Shown here: one piece after another, positions 1 through 5,530 of the stretch
How positions within the stretch are numbered: position 1 is the first letter of the stretch
Layout: the number at the start of each line of letters is the position of its first letter
Origin: JBCBJZ01 sp038522635
GTDB lineage: Bacteria; Pseudomonadota; Alphaproteobacteria; Rhizobiales; Hyphomicrobiaceae
NCBI GenBank assembly: GCA_038522635.1
Contig: JBCBJZ010000184.1
Coordinates: 1 to 5,860 of the forward strand
DNA length: 5,860 nucleotides
Direction: 5' to 3'
The notes under the pieces: model-generated
What the model saw: only the letters and a program-made list of their open reading frames with translations
Database searches by the model: none
What the model was told of the DNA's origin: nothing
Position numbers and translations under genes: made by a program

Positions 1-13
1 GCACTTTGAGATT

Positions 14-75
14 AGATCATCTTTGGGCGATTTCGGGCTCACCTGTGGTGATCCCGATAAATCGCCCGATGATCT
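14..75. repeat. Long imperfect inverted repeat
   Basis: The left arm (14-43) and right arm (47-75) are near-complementary around a 3-nt loop (44-46). The outer blocks AGATCATC and GGGCGATTT match their complements in the right arm exactly, except that the left arm carries three extra T between them (22-24). The inner blocks CGGG and TCACC pair with CCCG and GGTGA, with small interruptions. It lies between the end of the transporter gene and the window edge. It could be a hairpin in either transcript, a REP-like or MITE-like intergenic element, or part of the control region of a gene to the left. One copy in view does not allow a choice. Its right arm overlaps a second hairpin at 63-88, so the two folds exclude each other. 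Confidence 0.7.
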
Positions 76-88
76 AGGTCATCGGGCG
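57..88 (-). terminator. Probable intrinsic terminator of the gshB-transporter unit
   Basis: Positions 63-72 and 79-88 form a perfect 10-bp inverted repeat (CGCCCGATGA / TCATCGGGCG) with a 6-nt loop at 73-78. Read on the minus strand, it starts about 33 nt after the transporter stop codon and is followed by ATTTAT (62 to 57), a short and imperfect U-rich stretch. The stem is strong but the tail is weak, so termination is likely but not certain. The centre (70-81, TGATCTAGGTCA) also resembles a CRP/FNR/FixK-type operator core, so the palindrome could instead, or also, be a protein-binding site for a gene left of the window. Confidence 0.5.
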
Positions 89-121
89 TAACGTCGGATC
101 ACCGGCTCTCACGCCTTTTGG

Positions 122-1210
122 TCAAGGCGAGCCGTTCGAGGTGGGCCGGCCGCGCGGCGCAAAGACGAGCGCGATCGATACCACGATCAGCGCCAGGGCA
201 GAGATCTTGCCGACCGTTGCCGCTTCGCCCAACAACGCGATGGAACTTGCAACCCCCACCACCGGCGCGAGCAACGTGGCGATGGCAGCGATCGAGGCTG
301 GCAGACGGGCGACCAGAAGCGTCCATAACGCGTAGCCCAGCACCATCGGGCACACGACGTGCCACGCCCAAACCGCGAAGACAGCAGCGGACGGTAAGGG
401 TCGTTCGAACGGCGCTTCAAACATCACCACAAGCGGAAGGCTCGCAAGCCCGGACATCAGCAAAAACCAGGCGGTCAACGCGAGTGGCGGCAGGGCGAAG
501 CGTCCAGCCTTCATGGCGACGGTGCCTAACGCCCACACGAAGGCGGCGGCAACCATCACGAGTGCGCCGCGCGGATCGGCGATGAGGCGCGCGACATCCG
601 CCATAGCCAGGATCGCCAAGCCCGCCATCGCGATCGCCAGCGCCGCGGCTTGTCGCAAACGCAGCCGTTCACCGAGCAAAACGCACGACAACAGCACGGT
701 CAGCGCTGGCATCACGTAAGCGATGATCGCGGCGGTGGAGGCCTCGGTCAGCGTCTGGCCGATCACCACCAGCACGTTGAAGCCGAAGATCGTCAGCAGG
801 CCGGTCACCAGCATCCAGGGGATTTCGGTCAACGGTGGGACGAGGCGATCGCCGCGGGCCGCTGCGAGGGTGCCCAACAGGAGGCCGGCTGCGCAGAGCG
901 CGCTTGCCCGAATGGTGAAGGGCTCAATCTCGCGCAGCAGGACTTTGATGGCCGGCCAGTTCAGGCCCCAGACGAGCCCGAGCAGCGCAACGAACGCTAG
1001 CGTTCCCGCGTTGACGGCGCCCGTGTTGAGGTTTGCGTGTGAGCTTGCGCCTGTTAAACGGCCTGTCGCCTGTCCCTCAGACGTGCGCGGCGCCCGTTGC
1101 GTGTTCTGACCGTTCGGCGCTGGCGGTGCATGCGGATGTTCCGTCGCCTGCGCGACGCCTACCGCGGGCTCACCGCTGGTCGTCGGACCGTCGGCCGGCG
1201 GCTTGGTCAC
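122..1210 (-). CDS. DMT-superfamily (EamA-type) inner-membrane transporter
   Basis: This is a ten-helix drug/metabolite transporter of the EamA type, expected in the inner membrane; the family mostly exports small metabolites, and the substrate cannot be read from sequence. Hydrophobic segments run almost continuously from about residue 70 to 350 (362-residue form). The two EamA halves are visible as internal repeats, each near its end carrying an LGE motif (LLGERL and LLGEAA). The family's Trp/Asn-rich first helix is present (LGLVWGLNWPAIK). I chose the GTG at 1210 because it lies 4 nt after the gshB stop, which suggests translational coupling. An ATG at 1246 and a TTG at 1279 are in frame, overlap gshB and have no clear ribosome-binding site. 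Every choice leaves an unusual Pro/Ala/Thr-rich, probably disordered N-terminal extension of about 62 residues or more before the first helix. The family call is firm; the start is uncertain. Confidence 0.88.
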   Translation of the reverse strand: MTKPPADGPTTSGEPAVGVAQATEHPHAPPAPNGQNTQRAPRTSEGQATGRLTGASSHANLNTGAVNAGTLAFVALLGLVWGLNWPAIKVLLREIEPFTIRASALCAAGLLLGTLAAARGDRLVPPLTEIPWMLVTGLLTIFGFNVLVVIGQTLTEASTAAIIAYVMPALTVLLSCVLLGERLRLRQAAALAIAMAGLAILAMADVARLIADPRGALVMVAAAFVWALGTVAMKAGRFALPPLALTAWFLLMSGLASLPLVVMFEAPFERPLPSAAVFAVWAWHVVCPMVLGYALWTLLVARLPASIAAIATLLAPVVGVASSIALLGEAATVGKISALALIVVSIALVFAPRGRPTSNGSP

Positions 1211-1214
1211 GGCC

Positions 1215-2162
1215 TCACCGGGCGGCCCGCCGGCGCTCGATCGCATCCCACAGCAGGGCCGCGATGTCGTTGCCGCCAAACTTCTTCACTTCGCGAATCC
1301 CGGTCGGTGAGGTGACGTTGATCTCGGTCAAATAAGGTCCGATGACGTCGATGCCGGTGAAGATCAACCCGCGACGCTTCAATTCGGGCCCCAGCCGCGT
1401 GCAGATTTCGTGGTCGCGCTCGCTCATCTCCACCGCTTCCGCGCGCCCGCCCACATGCATGTTGGAGCGCGTCTCATCCGCCGCCGGCACACGATTGATC
1501 GCGCCCGCAATCTCACCATCGATCAGGATCACCCGTTTGTCGCCGCCACGCACCTCGGCGCGGTACTCTTGGATCATCAGCGGCTCGCGCGTCATCTGCG
1601 CGAACATTTCCAGCAATGAATAAAGGTTGCTGTCGTCAGCGCGCAGGCGGAACACGCCGGCACCGCCATTGCCGTACAGCGGCTTGATGATGATATCGCC
1701 GTGGGCCTCGCGAAACGCTTTGATATCGGTGAGCGAGCGCGTGACCATCGTCGCCGGCATCAGATCGAGGTAGTCGAGCACGAAGATCTTTTCGGGCGCG
1801 TTGCGCACGTGCGCCGGGTCATTGACCACCAACGTTTGCGGATGGATGCGCTCCAGCAGGTGCGTGGTCGTGATGTAGGCCATGTCGAAGGGCGGGTCTT
1901 GGCGCAGCAACACCACGTCCAACGTGGCCAGGTCCACGCGCCGGCTTTCGCCAAGCTCGAAATGCGCGCCGACCTGATCAGCGACCTTCAGATCAGCCCC
2001 ACGCGCCATAAGACGGCCGCCATCCAGCGTCAGGTCGTGGGGCGTGTAATAGAAGATCGACATCCCGCGCGCTTGCGCTTCGAGCAGAATGGCGAAGGTC
2101 GAGTCGCCCTTGATATCGATCGCGTCGATCGGGTCCATCTGTACAGCGATGCTGAGCGGCAT
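1215..2162 (-). CDS. gshB: Glutathione synthetase (ATP-grasp)
   Basis: It ligates glycine to gamma-glutamylcysteine with ATP (EC 6.3.2.3), the second step of glutathione synthesis, in the cytoplasm. The length of 315 residues is close to E. coli GshB (316). The N-terminal GSH-synthase domain begins with the typical AVQMDPIDAIDIKGDSTFA. The ATP-grasp part shows K160 in IIIKPLYGNGGAG, with the glycine-rich loop at 164-169, then GDKR (207-210) and the metal-binding end LTEINVTSPTGIREV, with E280 and N282. The ATG at 2162 has a good AAGGA ribosome-binding site at 2173-2177. It is the first gene of a minus-strand pair with the EamA-type transporter and is divergent from the acyltransferase-like gene. 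No residue expected of the family appears to be missing. The gene for the first step (gshA) is not in the window. Confidence 0.97.
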   Translation of the reverse strand: MPLSIAVQMDPIDAIDIKGDSTFAILLEAQARGMSIFYYTPHDLTLDGGRLMARGADLKVADQVGAHFELGESRRVDLATLDVVLLRQDPPFDMAYITTTHLLERIHPQTLVVNDPAHVRNAPEKIFVLDYLDLMPATMVTRSLTDIKAFREAHGDIIIKPLYGNGGAGVFRLRADDSNLYSLLEMFAQMTREPLMIQEYRAEVRGGDKRVILIDGEIAGAINRVPAADETRSNMHVGGRAEAVEMSERDHEICTRLGPELKRRGLIFTGIDVIGPYLTEINVTSPTGIREVKKFGGNDIAALLWDAIERRRAAR

Positions 2163-2417
2163 GGGCGCGTCTTCCTTCGGTGGGCTATGGCGGCGCAGCG
2201 CGGCGGTGGCGGCACGCGGTACGGCGGAGGGGCAAACCTCCGCGGCAACCTACCGTCAAAAGTGCGGCAGGGTTAATGGGAATTTCAAGCCGCGCCGTTA
2301 TCTTCAGGTATCGGCCCGATCACGGCGCATCGTCCCTCGATCGGCGGATGCCATGCCGCTGACCAAGATCGGTCGCGCCTGCAACCAACCGCAGCATACG
2401 CAAGATGAGGTGTCGCC
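2163..2417. promoter_or_regulatory. Divergent intergenic region between gshB and the acyltransferase-like gene
   Basis: These 255 bp must hold the start signals of two divergent genes, assuming neither is read from further away. I find no pair of -35/-10 boxes good enough to name on either strand. A small perfect hairpin lies at 2224-2243, with a 7-bp stem (GCGGAGG / CCTCCGC) and a 6-nt loop. It would fall in the gshB leader, about 60 nt before its start codon, if the promoter lies further upstream. Ribosome-binding sites are clear at both ends: AAGGA at 2173-2177 for gshB (minus strand) and GAGG at 2407-2410 for the plus-strand gene. Confidence 0.45.
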
Positions 2418-4085
2418 ATGGCGAAGAGCGAGCGCGGCGACGCCCAAACGGCGATGGGCAAGGAGATCGGAACAGGCAAGGGGATAGGGACGGTGGACCG
2501 CTGCCCGTCGCCTCAGGCCAAGGATGACCGTCAAGCCACAGCGCAAGGCACGAAAGCAGCCACAGCCGAACCGGCATCGTCCCGAGCATCGGGCCCCTCT
2601 GCCGACATGCCCCGCAAAAAGCGTGATGGCAAAGCCCGCAGCCGCCTTGAAACATTCCGCGCGCCAACGCCGCACCGCACCCTCATCAAGGCGCTTGGCC
2701 CGGTTAACCGCGTGCTCTGCCTGCACGGTCTGCCGCTACTGCGCGATGTGCCGTTGCTCAGCGCCGTCCCCGGCATACGCGGCCTCATGGACGTGCGCCG
2801 CCTTGATTTCCCCGCCGCTGATCGCGCCCGGTTCAAGGCCGCCGTCAACAGCGAGACCGCCGCCTTCATCACACCCAACCATCCCGAATTTTTCACCGAT
2901 TGGATGATCGACAAAGACGTGCTGGTGCGCCACGCGCCGCTCGCGGCCTGTTGGGCCACGCATACGATCGTCAACGGTCTGGGGGCTTTCGCGCAAGGCT
3001 TTTGGCTGCGCAACAACCTCATCGCGCAAATTCCAGGCGAGGGCGGCCAGGCCGGGCGTGCGCACTCGGTCGCCTGGGCGCTAAAGGGCCATGGCGTGCT
3101 GCTGCATCCCGAAGGCACCGTCGGTTGGCATGGCGATCACGTCGGACCGCTGTTCGCAGGTGCTGTCGATATGGCGCTGCAGGCGGCGCGACGTATCGAG
3201 GATCAGCAGGATCAGCTGGGTGGGGTCAGCCGGGCCGTGGTGGTGCCAATCGCCTGGAAATTGAAGTTCAACCGCGATGTGACGGCTGCGCTGCATCGCG
3301 AACTCGATCTGATCGAAGCGCGCCTCACCTTACCCACGACCGGTCGCAACGCGCGTGAGGCCAGCGCCGATCCGGCCCGCCGGGCGTACGCCATATACGA
3401 TGCGCTCCTGGCCCGCGATGAGATCGCTTACGCGCAGCACCCCACGCGCGCGCCCTACTTCGAGCGCCACAAAGCTCTGCTGGCCAAGGTGCATGACACG
3501 CTGATGGGCGAACTGGATGCGGCCGGCGCGCCGGCTTACGATGAGGCCGAAGGGGTAGAGCGCGCCACGCGTCGCGCGGCCCGGCATTTGCGGGCGCAGA
3601 GCACGAAACGCGATGCGCCAGCCACGCGCTCCATCCGCGAGAAGCAGCGCACCTTATTGCGCCTGAACCGCATGCGGCCGGCGTTCTACCCTGGCGCACG
3701 GATCACGCAGGAGCAGGTCGCCGAGACGCTCAAGCGCCTGCGCGCTGACTATTGCATGGCGACGGGTGGCGATCGGCTGCACAACCTCATCCCCCGTCCG
3801 GTGGGGGCACGGACCGCCTACGTGCGGGTGGCCGATCCGCTCGATCTATCGCAGGCGCTGCGCACGGTGAACGCGCGCGCCGAAGAGGGCGACGGCGCGG
3901 CCGCGAGTGCGTGTGAAGACGCCCTGGTCGCACGAACCGTAGAGACGTTGCGCGGCACGCTGCAGGGCCTGGTCGACGGCATCAACGCCGAGCTTGAGGG
4001 AAGCGGTCAGCCGCGGACGATCACCTACGCGAACCCGTTCGCTGGCTTTCATTTGCCGCGAGAGCCCGAAACCGACCGAAGATGA
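2418..4085 (+). CDS. PlsC-like (LPLAT/AGPAT family) acyltransferase with long C-terminal extension
   Basis: It probably transfers an acyl chain to a lysophospholipid or related acceptor at the inner membrane; the acceptor is unknown. The four acyltransferase blocks occur in order: NHPEFFTD (154-161), GFWLR (194-198), HPEGT (230-234) and VVVPI (274-278). The first block differs from the canonical N-H-x4-D: here H155 and D161 are separated by five residues. The protein has 555 residues, against roughly 200-260 for ordinary PlsC. Residues 1-80 are hydrophilic and low in complexity. Residues from about 285 to 555 are charged and probably helical, and match no family I recognise. The ATG at 2418 follows a GAGG site by 7 nt, which supports the long N-terminus; the next Met (residue 64) would remove most of the tail. 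The gene stands alone, divergent from gshB and 179 bp before the GNAT gene. The fold is fairly sure; activity and substrate are not. Confidence 0.82.
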   Translation: MAKSERGDAQTAMGKEIGTGKGIGTVDRCPSPQAKDDRQATAQGTKAATAEPASSRASGPSADMPRKKRDGKARSRLETFRAPTPHRTLIKALGPVNRVLCLHGLPLLRDVPLLSAVPGIRGLMDVRRLDFPAADRARFKAAVNSETAAFITPNHPEFFTDWMIDKDVLVRHAPLAACWATHTIVNGLGAFAQGFWLRNNLIAQIPGEGGQAGRAHSVAWALKGHGVLLHPEGTVGWHGDHVGPLFAGAVDMALQAARRIEDQQDQLGGVSRAVVVPIAWKLKFNRDVTAALHRELDLIEARLTLPTTGRNAREASADPARRAYAIYDALLARDEIAYAQHPTRAPYFERHKALLAKVHDTLMGELDAAGAPAYDEAEGVERATRRAARHLRAQSTKRDAPATRSIREKQRTLLRLNRMRPAFYPGARITQEQVAETLKRLRADYCMATGGDRLHNLIPRPVGARTAYVRVADPLDLSQALRTVNARAEEGDGAAASACEDALVARTVETLRGTLQGLVDGINAELEGSGQPRTITYANPFAGFHLPREPETDRR

Positions 4086-4097
4086 TCAAGGATCTTA

Positions 4098-4166
4098 AAG
4101 TGCTGAGCAACTGTGGGGCCCAAGGCGAGGCGCTAAGTGCTTGAGCTGTGGGTGCGCGCGCAAGGC
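4098..4166 (+). repeat. Imperfect direct repeat upstream of the GNAT gene
   Basis: A segment beginning AAGTGCTGAGC at 4098 recurs as AAGTGCTTGAGC at 4135. Each is followed by CTGTGGG and, after a few more bases, by CAAGGC, with small insertions and deletions between the copies. The period is about 37-40 bp. It sits in the 179-bp gap between the acyltransferase-like gene and the GNAT gene. It may be a decayed tandem duplication or a pair of regulator sites, but it is short and imperfect enough to be chance. Confidence 0.3.
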
Positions 4167-4264
4167 CTGAGCGTGCCCAGCAGGACGCAACGATCGTCGT
4201 GCTGGCACGGCGCGGCTTTGTGATGCTGGATGCTACGGCTCAGTCGGGGAAAGAGAGGTCAACC

Positions 4265-4837
4265 ATGACCAATTTGCGCGACGAGACTAATGCCCTCCCC
4301 GAGATCCGCATCGAACGGCGCGAGGAAGACCAGCTCTCTACCTCCGAGATCACGCAACTGGCTGCCCTGCTCGATGCGTGCTTTCCCGACACCTTCAACG
4401 GGCGGGTTTACTTCAAACAACTACCGAACAGCCGCTTTCTTGCCTGGCAAGGCAACGAGATCTGCGGCCAGATTGGACTCAGCCATCGGATGATGCGTTT
4501 GGGTCAACGACCGGTGCGGGTTTTCGGCGTCATCGACCTCTGTGTTAGCAATCAGCAACGACGCACCGGCATTGGCGGTAAGCTTCTCGACACGCTGATT
4601 GATACCGCGCGCCAAGCCGGGGCGGACATGGTCTTGCTATTCGCCGATGACCCACGGCTGTACGCGGCGCGCGGTTTTGCGTTGCGCCCGAACCGCTGCC
4701 GTTGGCTGGCCCTGGACGATCATCGGAGCCTGGGCGTTAAGTTCGAGGCGCTCGAAGACTGTATGATGAGCTTGGTGCTCGGCGACATCGACTGGCCGGA
4801 CAAGGCCGAACTGGACATGCTGGGGTATCTCTATTGA
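4265..4837 (+). CDS. GNAT-family N-acetyltransferase, NodA/AAC(2')-like tail
   Basis: It is a cytoplasmic acyl-CoA-dependent transferase of the GNAT fold, 190 residues, substrate unknown. The acetyl-CoA loop is seen as RRTGIG (residues 99-104, R-x-x-G-x-G) after the strand VFGVIDLCV (86-94). The later GNAT motif LYAARGF (132-138) is also present, with Y133 in the position of the usual catalytic or structural Tyr. The last residues (DWPDKAELDMLGYLY) recall the ends of NodA acyltransferases and AAC(2') aminoglycoside acetyltransferases, where an Asp-Trp pair is followed by a short acidic/aromatic tail. This is resemblance only; I do not claim it is NodA. The ATG at 4265 has a GAGAGG ribosome-binding site 6 nt upstream. 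The frame stays open to a GTG at 4148, but that extension has no site before it and reads as non-conserved. It probably has its own promoter in the 179-bp gap. Confidence 0.85.
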   Translation: MTNLRDETNALPEIRIERREEDQLSTSEITQLAALLDACFPDTFNGRVYFKQLPNSRFLAWQGNEICGQIGLSHRMMRLGQRPVRVFGVIDLCVSNQQRRTGIGGKLLDTLIDTARQAGADMVLLFADDPRLYAARGFALRPNRCRWLALDDHRSLGVKFEALEDCMMSLVLGDIDWPDKAELDMLGYLY

Positions 4838-5206
4838 CCGCGGGCCTGCCTATGAATTGCAGCGCAGCTCCGTAAAACCCCACGGATCAACGGGCCAGGC
4901 TGCTTGATCTCTAATCTGGCCTGGTGCAGCCCGCCATCGTCCGCATGTCACCACCTTATCGTCGCATCAGTGACCGTTTGGGACACCACCAAGCGCTATC
5001 CCAATGTGAACGCTCAGGAGGTGGTTCATCCGCTCCAAATGTCGTCGTCCACGCTGCTTGTGGTGTGGGGTGATGAATACGCGAACGAAACTCTCGATTT
5101 GCCAACATTGGCAACGATAAGGACCGCGCCTCAAGGCATGCGTCCCACCAGTTGCGATCGTTGTCCTTGGTTAGGTCGATTCGAATGAGGGGTAGCGGTT
5201 CGCCGA

Positions 5207-5254
5207 TCCTGCGGCGTCGACGGCGGCCGCAGCCTGATCTGCGCCCGCCGCTCA
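5207..5254 (+). pseudogene. Relic of the 3' end of a paralogue of the Phe-x-x repeat gene
   Basis: This segment aligns without gaps to the last 48 bp of the gene at 5531-5860 (5813-5860), with 39 of 48 bases identical, including 21 consecutive identical bases (5226-5246 against 5832-5852). The offset is 606 bp, a multiple of three, so the relic is in the same frame. Its translation keeps the two cysteines at the same spacing and the core RSLICA (CGVDGGRSLICARR against CRAYIRRSLICAHR). The stop codon TAA has become TCA, and a TGA closes the frame just upstream at 5186-5188. No trace of the signal peptide or of the Phe-x-x repeat is visible before it. It is best read as the remnant of a tandem duplicate that lost its front part. 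Confidence 0.65.
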
Positions 5255-5437
5255 GCCGGCCGTGCACCAAGCTTGCACCCCTTGCTGTCTCGCTTTCGAA
5301 GCGGGCCAAGTTTTTGTGTGGCTGTTTCCAAGATGGAAAATCAAGGATCGTTGTCAGGGGTAAGGGCGGAGGACAAGGCTCATCGGCCTGGCAGGCAGCA
5401 GCGGCCGCCGCACGTCTTCACGGCCAAGTCGACAAAC

Positions 5438-5453
5438 TGTGATGTAGGTCACG
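5438..5453 (+). promoter_or_regulatory. CRP/FNR-family-like operator upstream of the Phe-x-x gene
   Basis: The site reads TGTGA-N6-TCACG, one base off the classical CRP palindrome TGTGA-N6-TCACA. Its inner part, TGATGTAGGTCA, also fits the FNR/FixK layout (TTGAT-N4-RTCAA) except at the outermost positions. Its centre is about 85 bp before the ATG at 5531. An activator at -41.5 would place the transcription start near 5487, leaving a leader of about 44 nt. The same core with one change occurs at 70-81. The assignment is inferred from pattern only; no regulator gene is in the window. Confidence 0.45.
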
Positions 5454-5530
5454 CGCGGGCGGCGTTGGGGCGCCCATCTCAAGGTCATCGGCGGGCAAGG
5501 ACGCACCGCCCCAACCTTGAGGACCTGATC

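Larger units (their letters stand above)
4838..5530. other. Gene-poor intergenic stretch of about 690 bp
   Basis: Reading frames here on both strands (such as 4904-5188 plus and 4956-5309 minus) lack good ribosome-binding sites and recognisable domains, and have composition unlike the neighbouring genes, so I do not call them genes. Just after the GNAT stop there is only a weak hairpin (4869-4873 with 4882-4886). A second small hairpin at 5291-5303, followed by five T at 5311-5315, could be a weak plus-strand terminator. A third, TTTCCA / TGGAAA, lies at 5325-5339. The supported contents are the relic gene tail (5207-5254) and the palindrome at 5438-5453. Such a long gap in dense DNA, with a gene relic in it, suggests a site of past duplication or loss. 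Confidence 0.55.

Noticed and set aside
118..585. Plus-strand open frame of 155 codons opposite the transporter gene
   Set aside because: It is antisense to a clear membrane protein, Arg/Pro/Ser-rich, without a domain, and typical of shadow frames in GC-rich DNA.
1701..2276. Plus-strand open frame of 191 codons opposite gshB
   Set aside because: It lies antisense to gshB, whose conserved motifs fix the true frame, and has His/Arg/Val-rich shadow composition.
2260..2300. Possible promoter (TTGAAA box) or CtrA-like TTAA site for gshB
   Set aside because: The TTGAAA has no acceptable -10 box at 17 bp, and the CATTAACC stretch does not fit the full TTAA-N7-TTAA pattern.
2531..3118. Minus-strand open frame of 195 codons opposite the acyltransferase-like gene
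   Set aside because: The plus-strand frame has all four acyltransferase blocks and a good ribosome-binding site; this one has neither motifs nor a site.
4081..4098. AAGAT / ATCTT dyad after the acyltransferase-like gene as a terminator
   Set aside because: The stem is only five A/T-rich pairs with no T tract after it.
4148..4264. N-terminal extension of the GNAT protein from a GTG
   Set aside because: It has no ribosome-binding site, while the ATG at 4265 has a strong GAGAGG site at the right distance and begins a normal GNAT N-terminus.
4904..5309. Open frames on both strands in the gap after the GNAT gene, considered as small genes or a transposase remnant
   Set aside because: There is no recognisable motif, no convincing ribosome-binding site and no terminal inverted repeats or target duplication; the translation did not match any transposase family I know.
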